Made by a program: the position numbers and the translations under genes
Part shown: positions 43,127-52,546 of the stretch, piece by piece
How positions within the stretch are numbered: the first letter of the stretch is position 1
Layout: each line of letters begins with the position of its first letter
The notes under the pieces: generated by a model
What the model saw: the letters and a program-made list of their open reading frames with translations, nothing else
What the model was told of the DNA's origin: nothing
The model's database searches: none
DNA from: G963667145 sp963676515 [NCBI: Candidatus Cloacimonadota bacterium]
GTDB taxonomy: Bacteria > Cloacimonadota > Cloacimonadia > G963667145
Reading direction: 5' to 3'
Length of the DNA stretch: 64,000 nucleotides
Assembly (NCBI GenBank): GCA_963676515.1
Contig: OY781061.1
Span: 930,001-994,000, forward strand

Positions 43127-43456
43127 CTATAGTTTGTCATTTTTTATCTCTTCTTTCAAGTAGTTTAACCATTTTTCAAGAGATTTCTCTCTTTCTAATG
43201 ACTTTACAGGTGTGGTTTCAAAATTTTTAGATAAAAGTTCAGATTTTTTACTAAATAAAAGAACTTTATTTTTAGCAATCTCATAACCCCGATAATCAAA
43301 TTCTACTGTTTTTGTGTTTAATATACTATATAAAGATATAAGACTGTTTTTTCTATATAGTTTTGATTCATTACGCCTTTGAATAAAAAAAACATAAATG
43401 CTAAAACCAAGTGAAATCAAAGATACTATTATGGGAACCATATTATTTGTAATCAC
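43127..43456 (-). CDS. small membrane-anchored hypothetical protein, 109 aa
   Basis: Residues about 5-25 (NMVPIIVSLISLGFSIYVFF) are one membrane helix; the rest is a charged helical domain (RRNESKLYRKNSLISLYSIL, LEREKSLEKWLNYLKEEIKN). No family recognised. Seven bases separate it from the zinc-ribbon-like gene upstream, and AT-rich codons set both apart from typA. Confidence 0.6.
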   Translation of the reverse strand: MITNNMVPIIVSLISLGFSIYVFFIQRRNESKLYRKNSLISLYSILNTKTVEFDYRGYEIAKNKVLLFSKKSELLSKNFETTPVKSLEREKSLEKWLNYLKEEIKNDKL

Positions 43457-43462
43457 CTGTTT

Positions 43463-43645
43463 TTATTTATAAATTGCAGTAAAAAAATGTCCGTTAGAAC
43501 AATAGTGACAAATTCCCGTTTCATCAGGTTTTCTGTATTTTCCAGAAGGATTGGGGGCTAGTTTTAGAAAAAGCTTCCCATCATTAGTTACTTCTTTAAT
43601 ACTAATTATACTACCACATCCCCAAGGACATTTTACTTTTATCAT
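43463..43645 (-). CDS. small Cys-rich zinc-ribbon-like protein, 60 aa
   Basis: Two cysteine knuckles, KCPWGCGSI near the N-terminus and GICHYCSNGHFF near the C-terminus, would bind one zinc. The start at 43645 is preceded by AAAGGGAAAA. Such tiny ribbons are often accessory to restriction or DNA-binding systems, but nothing here assigns a role. Probably coupled to the membrane protein downstream. Confidence 0.6.
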   Translation of the reverse strand: MIKVKCPWGCGSIISIKEVTNDGKLFLKLAPNPSGKYRKPDETGICHYCSNGHFFTAIYK

Positions 43646-43712
43646 ATTTTCCCTTTTTATCCCCCCTATCCTACCACCACGGCAGGATAGAGGAACTGTT
43701 TATTTCTTCGCA

Positions 43713-45509
43713 TTATTTTTTATAGTTTCTGCGTCTTTCGTGCTCGGTGAGGTATTTTTTACGCAGGCGGATGTTGGTTGGTGTGATCTCCACATATTCG
43801 TCCTCTTTGATGTACTCCAGAGCTTTTTCTAGGGTCATCTGCACTGGTGGCACCAGGTCAATGGAATCGTCGGCTCCAGCAGAGCGGACATTGGTGAGCT
43901 TCTTGCCCTTGATAGCGTTGACGGTGAGGTCTTGCCCTTTGTTCGACTCACCCAAGATCATTCCCATGTAGATGTCGGTATTGGCGCAGATGAACAGTGG
44001 ACCGCGGTCTTGCAGCTTCCAGAGGGAGTAGCCCGTGGCTTTGCCTGTCTCACCAGAGATGAGCGAGCCAGCTTGGCGTTTTTTGATTTCGCCGTAGTAC
44101 GGAGCCATCTTGGCGTAACCGCTATAGAGTGTACCCTCGCCTTTGGTTATGACCACGAAAGTCGACCGAAAGCCCAATAAGCCGCGTGATGGCACTTCAA
44201 ATTCTAAAGTGGAGTTCCCATTCTCACTGTTTATGCTCAGCAGTTCGCCTTTGCGTTGTGAGAGCAGATTGATGATAGCACCAGAGTAAGCATCGGGAGT
44301 GTTGACCACGACATTTTCTACAGGCTCCCACATTTTTCCCTCTTTCTCATGCAAAATCACTTCAGCTTGAGACACCTGCAGCTCAAATCCTTCACGACGC
44401 ATACTTTCGATAAGTACCGCCAGATGCATCTCGCCTCTTCCTAGCACTTTGATTTTGTCTGAAGTTTCAGATAGTTCCAGTTTGAGCCCCACATTGGTTT
44501 GAGTCTCGCGAAGCAATCTTTCTTTTATCTGGTTGCCAGTTACAAATTTTCCCTCTTTCCCAGCGAAAGGAGAAGTGTTGACCATAAAATGCATCGCCAA
44601 AGTGGGAGGATCTATCTTGGTGGCAGGAATAGGAGGAGTGTCTTCAAATTGGGCAATCGTTTGTCCCACATAAATATCGCTGATGCCAGCTATAGCTACG
44701 ATGTCTCCAGCACAGACAGATTTTACTTCCACTCTTTTCAAGCCTTGATGCGTAAAAAGTTTTTCGACTCTGCCTTTTTTCTTTCCACTTTTGCTGGTAA
44801 TCCACACCTCGTCTTTGGTGTTAATAGTGCCCTCGAATACTCGACCGATGGCGATTCTACCCAAGAAATTGTCATAGTCCAGAGTTGCAGGCTGCATCCT
44901 AAAAGGAGCTTTATCATCGCTGGGAGCATCAGGAGCGTATTTGAGGATGAAATCCATCAGGGGGAAAATGTCCTCTTTGGGGTCGTCCAAATTTTCGATA
45001 GCGATAGAGTCGCGAGCGATTGCGTAAATATAAGGGAATTCCAGTTGCTCATCGCTAGCACCCAAGCTGACGAAAAGGTCAAAAAGCTGATCGATGACCC
45101 AATCGGGGCGAGAAGTAGGCTTATCTATTTTGTTAATAACCACCAAGATTTTTTTGTTTTGTTCGATAGATTTCTGCAAAACAAACTTCGTCTGGGGCAT
45201 CGGTCCTTCGTGTGCATCTACCACCAAAATAGTGGCATCGACGCTTTTGAGGATTCGTTCCACCTCGCTACCGAAGTCGGCGTGACCAGGGGTATCGATG
45301 ATATTTATTTTGTAATCTTTGTAATTTACAGCGGCGTTTTTGGCATAGATGGTGATTCCTCTTTCTTGCTCTTGGGAATCGGAATCCATCACTCGTTCTA
45401 CTAGTTCTTCTCTTTCGCTAAATGTGCCCGTAGCTCTTAAGATGGAGTCCATCAGGGTCGTTTTGCCATGGTCCACATGGGCGATAATGGCTATGTTTTT
45501 GATTTTCAT
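43713..45509 (-). CDS. typA: ribosome-binding GTPase TypA/BipA
   Basis: 598 residues. GTPase motifs: G1 AHVDHGKTTLMDSIL, G2 QERGITI, G3 DTPGHADFG, G4 VINKIDKP. Elongation-factor-like domains II, III and V follow, with the BipA-specific C-terminus (RSAGADDSIDLVPP, EYVEITPTNIRLRKKYLTEH). Assists 50S assembly and stress translation. Starts two bases after the rarA stop. Confidence 0.96.
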   Translation of the reverse strand: MKIKNIAIIAHVDHGKTTLMDSILRATGTFSEREELVERVMDSDSQEQERGITIYAKNAAVNYKDYKINIIDTPGHADFGSEVERILKSVDATILVVDAHEGPMPQTKFVLQKSIEQNKKILVVINKIDKPTSRPDWVIDQLFDLFVSLGASDEQLEFPYIYAIARDSIAIENLDDPKEDIFPLMDFILKYAPDAPSDDKAPFRMQPATLDYDNFLGRIAIGRVFEGTINTKDEVWITSKSGKKKGRVEKLFTHQGLKRVEVKSVCAGDIVAIAGISDIYVGQTIAQFEDTPPIPATKIDPPTLAMHFMVNTSPFAGKEGKFVTGNQIKERLLRETQTNVGLKLELSETSDKIKVLGRGEMHLAVLIESMRREGFELQVSQAEVILHEKEGKMWEPVENVVVNTPDAYSGAIINLLSQRKGELLSINSENGNSTLEFEVPSRGLLGFRSTFVVITKGEGTLYSGYAKMAPYYGEIKKRQAGSLISGETGKATGYSLWKLQDRGPLFICANTDIYMGMILGESNKGQDLTVNAIKGKKLTNVRSAGADDSIDLVPPVQMTLEKALEYIKEDEYVEITPTNIRLRKKYLTEHERRRNYKK

Positions 45510-45511
45510 TT

Positions 45512-46771
45512 TTAACCTTTCTTTATCTCTTTATTTTTTAAATTTTTCCACCAATTTAGTCTCTTTTTAATTTCAGATTCAAATCCGAAATCTGTCGGGG
45601 AATAATAGGTGTTCTCTTGCATCTTATCGGGAAAATATTTTTGGTAAGCGTACGCATTGGGGAAATTATGCGAATACTTGTAACCGTCTTTGTAGCCAAG
45701 CTCTTTCATCAACTCCGTAGGAGCGTTGCGGATGTGAAAAGGAACTTTCAAGTCTTGAGTCTGCAGGGCTTGCTGTGCTGCTTTTATCCAAGCTATCTCT
45801 ATTTTGTTACTCTTAGGAGCTGTAGCCAGGTAGATCACCGCTTGGGCAAGGTTCACGCTCGCCTCGGGCATACCTACACAATCCAAAGCCCTCTGGGCAT
45901 TTACAGCTTGCACCAGAGCTTGTGGATCTGCCAGTCCAATATCTTCGCTAGCTATCCTGATCATCCTGCGAGCGAGGAATTTGGGGTCTTCACCAGCTTG
46001 AAGCATCCTCGCCAGCCAATAGAGAGATGCCTGCGGATCACTGCCTCGTACCGCTTTGTGGAAGGCGGAGATGAGATTGTAATGCTCCTCGCCGTCTTTA
46101 TCGTAGCTTGCCGCTTTGGATTGCAAGATGGACTGTGCTTTGGCTAGCTCTATCTTTTTTTCGCCGCTCTGCAGTAATAACTCTAGGTCTCGCAGAGCTA
46201 CTCTGGCATCGCCTTGCGAGATGTCAGCTATGTATTTTAGCACGGGCTTGGCAATCTTCATACCTCCTGTGTCCACTCTGCCGATGATCTCCAAGATTTC
46301 CGTGGTATCAAGGCTCTCTAGCACGAAAAGGTGGCTTCGCGATAGCAAAGCGGAGATGATCTCGAAAGAAGGGTTCTCGGTGGTCGCACCGATGAGTATA
46401 ACCGCACCAGACTCGATGTAGGGCAAAAATGCGTCCTGCTGAGCTTTATTGAAGCGGTGAATCTCATCGACGAAGATGATGCTCGCTTGCTTGTTCATCG
46501 CAAAAAGTTGTTCTGCTTCAGCCATAAACGACTTGATCTTGGTGATGCTGGAGTGCACCGCCGAAAATTGCTGCCATGGCAGTTGGCTGTTTTTCAGCAC
46601 GATTTTGGCGATAGTGGTTTTGCCGCAACCGGGAGGTCCCCACATTATGAAAGAAGAGAGATATTCTCCTCGCATAAAATCGGTAAGCACGGCAGAATCT
46701 TTGAGCAGCTTGGTTTGACCGACCAAGTCTTGGGCACAAGTGGGTCTTTGCAGTTCGGCTAGTGGTATCAT
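45512..46771 (-). CDS. rarA: replication-associated recombination protein A (RarA/MgsA)
   Basis: AAA+ clamp-loader-like ATPase acting at stalled forks. 419 residues: PLAELQRPTCAQDLVGQTK, Walker A MWGPPGCGKTTIAKI, Walker B IIFVDEIHRFNKAQQDAFLP, sensor 1 LIGATTENPSFEI, SRSHLFVLESL, sensor 2 region SQGDARVALRDLELLL, and the C-terminal tetramerisation part with ASEDIGLADPQAL and FHIRNAPTELMKELGY. Its ATG overlaps the stop of an IS5-type transposase remnant, so it may have lost its native upstream region. Confidence 0.95.
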   Translation of the reverse strand: MIPLAELQRPTCAQDLVGQTKLLKDSAVLTDFMRGEYLSSFIMWGPPGCGKTTIAKIVLKNSQLPWQQFSAVHSSITKIKSFMAEAEQLFAMNKQASIIFVDEIHRFNKAQQDAFLPYIESGAVILIGATTENPSFEIISALLSRSHLFVLESLDTTEILEIIGRVDTGGMKIAKPVLKYIADISQGDARVALRDLELLLQSGEKKIELAKAQSILQSKAASYDKDGEEHYNLISAFHKAVRGSDPQASLYWLARMLQAGEDPKFLARRMIRIASEDIGLADPQALVQAVNAQRALDCVGMPEASVNLAQAVIYLATAPKSNKIEIAWIKAAQQALQTQDLKVPFHIRNAPTELMKELGYKDGYKYSHNFPNAYAYQKYFPDKMQENTYYSPTDFGFESEIKKRLNWWKNLKNKEIKKG

Positions 46772-47172
46772 TCAGGTTTGGCGGTGCTGATGTCGATATT
46801 ATCTAGGTACTCCACGCCAGCGGGGGTAATCCTGCGGCGGAAGTAGGTGAGTTCGCTGGAATCGCACGGCAAGTGCCAATCGAAGTATTCCATTCCGCTG
46901 AAGTATTGGTAGAATGGATTTTCGCTCCAGCGGTTCACTACGACCTCATCGGAGATTTTGTAGATATTCTTGAGCAAAAGCAAAGAAGACAACAACCTGA
47001 TGGGTTTAGAGCCTCGACCCAGGTCGGAGTAGTACGGCTCGAACTCTTTGTCGATAGCTACCCAGTCGATCTCTTGTGCGAGCTTGCACAGGGGATGGCT
47101 CTTGTCCAGCATCTCAAACATAAAAGGTCTGAAAATATCTATTTGTCCAGTATCGGGAGATTTATGACGCAT
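46768..47172 (-). pseudogene. truncated IS5/IS1182-type transposase (N-terminal part)
   Basis: 134 residues of the DUF772 transposase N-terminus: IDIFRPFMFEMLDKSHPLCK, ASEIDWVAIDKEFEPYYSD-like core, LLSSLLLLKNIYKISDEVVV, RWSENPFYQYFSGMEYFDWH and DSSELTYFRRRI. The catalytic DDE part (a further ~300 residues) is absent. The frame stops at the rarA start with ATGA overlap, as though a deletion fused the remnant to rarA. No terminal repeat is recognised at either side. Confidence 0.82.
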
Positions 47173-47402
47173 CTTACCGCCTTTGAAATTTATTTCATTT
47201 TTTCAAGGTAAGAAAAATCTTAGGCTAAAATGTCAAGGATTTTTCAGTGGTGAATTATGATTATCATAATTGTATGTGTCGAAAGAAAACACATCCTGTA
47301 AAATAAGCTAAAAAGTTAAAAGGATAGATAAAAAAACAAGACCAAATATTTTTTTAGTCTTGTTTAAATTTTGTAGAAGTTGTTGTTATTTTTCCCTGAG
47401 AA

Positions 47403-48347
47403 CTATTTAATTCGGTTGTTAATCCATATTTTATTGTTTCGGTCTTTGGTTGAAAAAGTATTTTCTTTAAAGTCTAGGATTGTACTTGTGCTCCAATATC
47501 CTGTTGAAATAACAACTTTGTTGTTTTTAATTTTAATTTCCCAATCTCTTTCTTCTTTTTGACCTTCGTCCCAAATAGTTAAACATGAACCATTAGCTCT
47601 ATAGGTGGTTGTGGAATTTTGGTCTCTCCAAGTTCCAAAAAGATTTTCGCAATCTATATAATCTCCATTTTCTAACCACATTTTTTTTGAAGATTTAATA
47701 GGTTTGCCGTTTTCATACCTTGTTTCTTCTCTTTTTTTCCCATTTTTGTAATAGGATGTTTGTTTTCCATTTAGAGAGTTATTTTTGTAGTCGCTTTCCT
47801 CTTTTAAATTATTGTTTTTATACCATAAGAGGTATTTGCCGTCCAATTTGTTTTTTTTGTAATTTACTTCTTTTTCTTTTGTGCCATTTTCGTAATAATA
47901 AGTAAATAGTCCGTCTTTTGAATTATTTAAATAAGTTCCTGTAGAAGATAATTGTCCATTAGCGTGCCAATATCTTACTTTTCCTTCGAGTTTGTTTTTT
48001 TTGTTGTTGGATTCGAATCTTTTATTACCATTTCCATAAAAAAGAATTACTAAACCTTCAATCATACCATTTTTTAAATTTATTTCTTCTTTTAAATTGC
48101 CATTTTCAAAGTAAGATTGCCATTTGCCTTCTCTTTTGTTATTTTTGTAATTGCCAAATGTTTCTAATTGTCCATTCTTGTGCCACTTTTTGTAGTAACC
48201 ATCTTTCAAGAAGCTACCATTTTCACTTGTTATATACTCATATTGTATAAGAAGTTGTCCAGTTTGATTATTTTTAACCTCGCTTATTTTTCTGTTGTTA
48301 CATGCAAAAAGCAGGCATATAAATGCAAAAATCACAATTTTCTTCAT
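47403..48347 (-). CDS. lipoprotein with MORN/YwqK-type repeats and a lipocalin-like C-terminus
   Basis: 314 residues; ATG 48347 after AGGAGAAAAA gives MKKIVIFAFICLLFACN, a lipoprotein signal. Residues about 35-235 contain about nine repeats of the form W(H/Y)KNGxLxxExxYKNNKxxG (for example YKKWHKNGQLETFGNYKNNK). Residues about 240-314 form a separate domain, NLFGTWRDQNSTTTYRANGS to DWEIKIKNNKVVI, which has the GTW..DG..W.I..N.L pattern of lipocalin-like stress proteins. YwqK repeats often mark immunity or antitoxin proteins. Monocistronic; AT-rich. Confidence 0.8.
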   Translation of the reverse strand: MKKIVIFAFICLLFACNNRKISEVKNNQTGQLLIQYEYITSENGSFLKDGYYKKWHKNGQLETFGNYKNNKREGKWQSYFENGNLKEEINLKNGMIEGLVILFYGNGNKRFESNNKKNKLEGKVRYWHANGQLSSTGTYLNNSKDGLFTYYYENGTKEKEVNYKKNKLDGKYLLWYKNNNLKEESDYKNNSLNGKQTSYYKNGKKREETRYENGKPIKSSKKMWLENGDYIDCENLFGTWRDQNSTTTYRANGSCLTIWDEGQKEERDWEIKIKNNKVVISTGYWSTSTILDFKENTFSTKDRNNKIWINNRIK

Positions 48348-48532
48348 TTTTTCTCCTAAATTTAGATTTAAAGGCAAGGTCTACGAAAAGTTTTTGGTGT
48401 CAATAAAAAACAATTGACTTTACCAAGTTATTGTCATCTGTCGGCGGTATATTAGTATGTGCAATAAGAAAGAATGTTTTTCCTTATCATTATGTTCCTC
48501 AAAAGTTCGCTCAATTATTAAAAAAAGTAGCC

Positions 48533-48546
48533 AACTTGGTCAAGTT
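48533..48546. promoter_or_regulatory. inverted repeat upstream of recA, candidate SOS operator
   Basis: AACTTGGTCAAGTT: two 6-base arms, 80 bp upstream of the recA start. A further ACCAAGTT at 48422-48429 is the inverted complement of AACTTGGT here. The LexA site of this lineage is unknown, so this is only a palindrome in the right place. Confidence 0.3.
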
Positions 48547-48626
48547 TTTTTTATGAATGGGAAAAGTGGTTGACATCTTTCTGGGGGGAATTTGAGTCTG
48601 TGACATAAACTTTTAAGGAGGGGAAG

Positions 48627-49670
48627 ATGGCGAAAGATAGGTTGGATGAGACATTGGCTCAGCTAGAGAAGAGGTTTGGTGCTGGCACAGTGATGCGACT
48701 GGGGAGTGAGGAAGCGGTAAAGAAAGTGGATTTCATCCCTACTGGAGCTATCAACCTCGATGTGGCTTTGGGTATTGGTGGCATCCCCAGAGGTAGAGTC
48801 ACGGAGATATACGGGATGGAAGCCTCGGGCAAGACGACTTTGTCTTTGCACATCGCAGCAGAGGCACAGAAGCAAGGAGGGACAGTCGCTTTCATCGATG
48901 CGGAGCATGCTCTAGATCCCGTGTATGCGGGCAAGATAGGTGTTGAGGTGGACAAGTTGTTGCTCTCGCAGCCAGATAGCGGCGAGCAGGCTCTGGAGGT
49001 TATGGAAGCTCTGGTGCGAAGCGATGCACTGGAGTTGGTGATTTTGGACTCGGTGGCTGCTCTTGTGCCCAGAGCGGAGATAGAAGGGGAGATGGGCGAT
49101 TGCCATGTGGGACTGCAAGCTCGGCTAATGAGTCAAGCGTTGCGGAAGCTGACCAGCGTAATCAGCAAGTCACATACAGCGGTAATTTTTATTAACCAAA
49201 TCCGCATGAAGATTGGCGGAATGATCAATCCCTATATGAATCCCGAGACGACGACTGGCGGTGTTGCCTTGAAGTTTTATTCCACTGTGCGTCTGGAAGT
49301 GCGAAAAGGTAGAGCTCTGAAAAAAGATGCGGGGACGACGAACAACATCTATGGCTCGATGACTAGGGTGAAAGTGGCAAAAAATAAGCTCGCACCACCA
49401 TTCAAAGTGGTTGAATTTCCTATAATTTATGGGGAGGGCATTTCACATAAAGATATCCTTTTGGAAATCGCCGTGAGCGAGAATATCGTGGAAAGAAGCG
49501 GAGCTTGGTTTTCTTATGGTGATGTCAAACTTGGACAGGGTTTGGATAAAGCGAAAGCTTATTTTCTGGAAAATCCCGAGATGTTGACCAAATTGGAAGG
49601 CGAAGTGAGGACAGTTTTGGGATTGCTAGAGCCTGAGACAAAAGCGAAAGGTGAGAAAACGGAAGTTTAA
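48627..49670 (+). CDS. recA: recombinase RecA
   Basis: Homologous-recombination and SOS coprotease. 347 residues: Walker [34 protein letters not shown], Walker [21 protein letters not shown], and the signature [13 protein letters not shown]. The usual ALKFYxSxRLDIR segment is [19 protein letters not shown]. The L1/L2 loops look complete. GGAGGGG precedes ATG; the TTGACA at about 48570 is a possible -35. Followed after two bases by recX. Confidence 0.97.
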   Translation: MAKDRLDETLAQLEKRFGAGTVMRLGSEEAVKKVDFIPTGAINLDVALGIGGIPRGRVTEIYGMEASGKTTLSLHIAAEAQKQGGTVAFIDAEHALDPVYAGKIGVEVDKLLLSQPDSGEQALEVMEALVRSDALELVILDSVAALVPRAEIEGEMGDCHVGLQARLMSQALRKLTSVISKSHTAVIFINQIRMKIGGMINPYMNPETTTGGVALKFYSTVRLEVRKGRALKKDAGTTNNIYGSMTRVKVAKNKLAPPFKVVEFPIIYGEGISHKDILLEIAVSENIVERSGAWFSYGDVKLGQGLDKAKAYFLENPEMLTKLEGEVRTVLGLLEPETKAKGEKTEV

Positions 49671-49672
49671 TT

Positions 49673-50293
49673 TTGCTTAAGGTAAATTACTTTTTAAAAA
49701 CTGGGCGTAAAACTTTGTGGGTGGTGGAGATAAATGGTGTTGCTTTGGGAGTTTTGCCGCAGGAAAGTTTGTTTGTTATCTGTGACAAACTAGGGGAAAT
49801 CACTGTTGAGCAAAAGGTTTCTTTGGAGAAAGAGGCTTTTGCTTTTGCCAAAGAGAGATTGCTGGGCTACCTTAGCTACAGGGAACGCAGCCAGATGGAG
49901 GCTTATGCCTATTTGGCTAGGTTGCCTTTTTCTTTGCCATTGGCGGTAAAATTGATAAAGAAGATGCAGGAGCTAAATTTTCTTAATCAAGAGCGTTTCG
50001 CTCACTCTTTTGCACGCAGTCTGAAAGCGAAAAACATCGCTAAAGATTTGGCGAGGAGTCGTTTAGAGTACCAAGGCATAGATCATACTTTGCGGGAGAA
50101 GGTGCTTTTGAGCGTTTATAGTGACGAATCTTTTGCGGTGGAACAAGCTGTGCAAAAGGCGGTGCAGAAATATAAGCGATTTCCTAGAAGCCAGATGAAG
50201 CGGAAATGCTTGGCGTGGCTGCATAGACGAGGGTTTCGTTTCGAGCAGATAGGATTTTTGCTGGGAAAAGAGATTGCTCAAAAGGAAGAGTAA
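49673..50293 (+). CDS. recX: RecX-family regulatory protein
   Basis: 206 residues, TTG start at 49673 with GGAAG upstream, two bases after recA. The core shows LLGYLSYRERSQMEAYAYLA (the LxxRxxSxxEL motif), AVKLIKKMQELNFLNQERFA and KGISSK-type helices (SRLEYQGIDHTLREKVLLSV), then the three-helix repeats characteristic of RecX, which caps RecA filaments. Sequence is diverged but position next to recA supports the call. Confidence 0.85.
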   Translation: MLKVNYFLKTGRKTLWVVEINGVALGVLPQESLFVICDKLGEITVEQKVSLEKEAFAFAKERLLGYLSYRERSQMEAYAYLARLPFSLPLAVKLIKKMQELNFLNQERFAHSFARSLKAKNIAKDLARSRLEYQGIDHTLREKVLLSVYSDESFAVEQAVQKAVQKYKRFPRSQMKRKCLAWLHRRGFRFEQIGFLLGKEIAQKEE

Positions 50294-50490
50294 TTTCGAC
50301 TATTTATTTGAGGTTCACAAATAGAAACCTTCTATCTTGCTTTTGGGAAAGTATGTTATCAGGTTTTATTTTTCTTTTTAAATTAAAAAACAGTATTAGT
50401 AACTAAATATAAAATATTTTTTTCAGGCTTGACAAATAATTGTTTTTTAGCTCGGTTGTCAGTAAAGTTATTCTCGTAAAGGGGGAAAAT

Positions 50491-50694
50491 ATGGCTAAAA
50501 TGACGGTTGATCCTTTTTATTGTAAAGGATGCGGGCTATGTATAGCGACATGCCCGAAGAAGATTATCGCTTTCACCAAAGATATCAATCATATGGGTTA
50601 TAACTACGCGGAGTGTGTCGATCAGGCTCAGTGTATAGCTTGTAAGATGTGTTATCAGGTTTGCCCAGATGCGGCAATTACCATCGAAAAGTAA
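50491..50694 (+). CDS. 2-oxoacid:ferredoxin oxidoreductase, delta subunit (4Fe-4S ferredoxin)
   Basis: 67 residues, ATG 50491 after GGGGG. Two [4Fe-4S] motifs: YCKGCGLCIATCPKKI and QCIACKMCYQVCPDAAI. It is the electron-transfer subunit of the following three genes, all with short spacing. The TTGACA at about 50428 is a candidate -35. Confidence 0.93.
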   Translation: MAKMTVDPFYCKGCGLCIATCPKKIIAFTKDINHMGYNYAECVDQAQCIACKMCYQVCPDAAITIEK

Positions 50695-50711
50695 AGAAAG
50701 GAGATTTTGTT

Positions 50712-51800
50712 ATGTCCAAGATGTTGATGAAAGGTAATGAAGCTTTAGGTGAAGCTGCTCTCAGGGCTGGTTGTAGGCACTATTTTGGTTATCCTATCAC
50801 TCCGCAGAGCGAACTTATAGAGTATATGGCGAAGATGTTGCCCAAGTGTGACGGCACTTTCCTGCAGGCGGAGTCGGAAGTAGCGGCGATAAATATGATT
50901 TATGGTGCGGCTTCCAGTGGCATCAGATGCTTTACTTCGTCCTCTTCTCCAGGTATCTCGCTCAAGATGGAGGGAGTTTCTTATTGTGCTGGAGCTGAGC
51001 TGCCGATGGTGTTTGTGAATGTAGTACGCGGTGGACCGGGCTTAGGCGATATTCAGCCTGCTCAGTCGGACTATTTTCAGGCGACCAAAGGGGGCGGTCA
51101 TGGCGATTATCGCTTGATAGTGCTAGCTCCCGCTTCGGTGCAGGAGTCGGTAGATATGATGTACAAATCTTTTGATTTGGCGGATAAGTATCGCAATCCT
51201 GTTTTGATTTTGACGGACGGTCTTATCGGACAGATGATGGAGCCAACTGACTTTCCACCTATGAAAACCGATGCAGAGATAAGCAAATTAAGGGGACAAC
51301 ACAAAAGTTGGTGTCTGCGTCCTAGATCTAAAGATAAAGTAGAAGAAAAGCATGTGATTAAAGCTTTTGAGATCGACCCTGTCAATCTGGAAAAGAATGT
51401 TTTGAGTTTGTACGAGAAATATGCACGCATCGAGCAAGATGAGGTGGATTGGGAAGAGTACGGAGTTGTCGAAGATAACCAGATACTTTTCGTGGGTTAC
51501 GGCACCTCGGGGAGGATTGCCAAGACGGTGGTAGATATGTACAAAGAGCAAGGTGTGAGCGTAGGGCTTATTCGTCCTAAGACACTCTGGCCATTCCCCT
51601 ATGAGGCTATCAAAAAGGCGGCTAAGAAAGTGAAAAAAGTGGTCGTTGTAGAGCTGTCTATGGGGCAAATGGTGGAAGATGTGCGTTTGGCAGTGAATGG
51701 AGCTGTGGATGTAGATTTTTACGGTCGAACTGGTGGCATGGTGTTTACTCCTGAAGAGATTAAAGAGTTCGCTGACAAGAAATTAGCGGAGGTGAAATAA
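50712..51800 (+). CDS. vorB: 2-oxoacid:ferredoxin oxidoreductase, alpha subunit (VorB-like)
   Basis: 362 residues. The opening KMLMKGNEALGEAALRAGCR then YFGYPITPQSELIEYM is typical of 2-ketoisovalerate:ferredoxin oxidoreductase VorB and related 2-oxoglutarate enzymes. Other marks: AESEVAAINMIYGAASSGIR, TSSSSPGISLKMEG and RGGPGLGDIQPAQSDYFQA. Oxidatively decarboxylates branched-chain 2-oxoacids (or 2-oxoglutarate) to acyl-CoA, reducing ferredoxin in anaerobes. Substrate cannot be fixed by eye. Confidence 0.92.
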   Translation: MSKMLMKGNEALGEAALRAGCRHYFGYPITPQSELIEYMAKMLPKCDGTFLQAESEVAAINMIYGAASSGIRCFTSSSSPGISLKMEGVSYCAGAELPMVFVNVVRGGPGLGDIQPAQSDYFQATKGGGHGDYRLIVLAPASVQESVDMMYKSFDLADKYRNPVLILTDGLIGQMMEPTDFPPMKTDAEISKLRGQHKSWCLRPRSKDKVEEKHVIKAFEIDPVNLEKNVLSLYEKYARIEQDEVDWEEYGVVEDNQILFVGYGTSGRIAKTVVDMYKEQGVSVGLIRPKTLWPFPYEAIKKAAKKVKKVVVVELSMGQMVEDVRLAVNGAVDVDFYGRTGGMVFTPEEIKEFADKKLAEVK

Positions 51801-52546
51801 TGAAAATTATAGCTAAAAGACCAGAAGCACTTACTTCGGCTGCTTTTACTTATTGCCCTGGATGTCTGCATGGCGTGGCTCATCGGCTGATAGCTGAGAG
51901 TATGGATGAACTGGGAATTACTCAAGATTGTATCGGTGTTTGCCCTGTGGGCTGTTCTGTGTTTGGGTATCGTTTTTTCGATTGTGACTTTGTCTCGGCT
52001 GCTCACGGTAGAGCTCCGGCTGTCGCTACGGGAATAGTACGCTCTCGCCCAGAATCGCTCGTCTTCACTTATCAAGGTGATGGTGATCTGGCTGCGATCG
52101 GTACGGCGGAGATTATCCATGCCGCTAATCGTGGCGAGAATATAACCGTTTTCTTCATTAACAATGCTATCTATGGGATGACTGGTGGACAGATGGCTCC
52201 TACCACTTTGGCAGGGATGAAGGCTACCACCTCTCCATATGGACGAGATACGGAAGATGTGGGTGAGCCGATAAAGGTTTGTGAGCTTCTGGACTCTTTG
52301 GCAGCACCTGTTTTCATAGAGCGGGTTTCCCTATTGGATGTGCCCGGCATAATAGGAGCGAAGAAAGCGGTGAAAAAAGCTTTGCAGAATAATAGAGACA
52401 AGAAAGGGTTCTCGTTTGTGGAGATGATATCTACTTGTCCGACTAACTGGGGCAAAGATGCAGTGGAATCGGTGCAATGGGCGAAAGAGAATATGTTGCC
52501 AGTTTTTCCTATCGGTCAGATTAGAGACAAGGGGGCAGAAAAATGA
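51800..52546 (+). CDS. 2-oxoacid:ferredoxin oxidoreductase, beta subunit (TPP binding)
   Basis: 248 residues. TYCPGCLHGVAHRLIAE with cysteine and TPP residues, GVCPVGCSVFGYRFF, AAHGRAPAVATGI, and the TPP motif FTYQGDGDLAAIGTAEIIHA then NNAIYGMTGGQMAPTT. One-base overlap with the alpha gene (TAATG) and four-base overlap with gamma. Confidence 0.94.
   Translation: MKIIAKRPEALTSAAFTYCPGCLHGVAHRLIAESMDELGITQDCIGVCPVGCSVFGYRFFDCDFVSAAHGRAPAVATGIVRSRPESLVFTYQGDGDLAAIGTAEIIHAANRGENITVFFINNAIYGMTGGQMAPTTLAGMKATTSPYGRDTEDVGEPIKVCELLDSLAAPVFIERVSLLDVPGIIGAKKAVKKALQNNRDKKGFSFVEMISTCPTNWGKDAVESVQWAKENMLPVFPIGQIRDKGAEK

Noticed and set aside
49673-50293. Second regulator unrelated to RecX after recA
   Set aside because: Although diverged and TTG-started, the helical repeats and recA adjacency fit RecX best.
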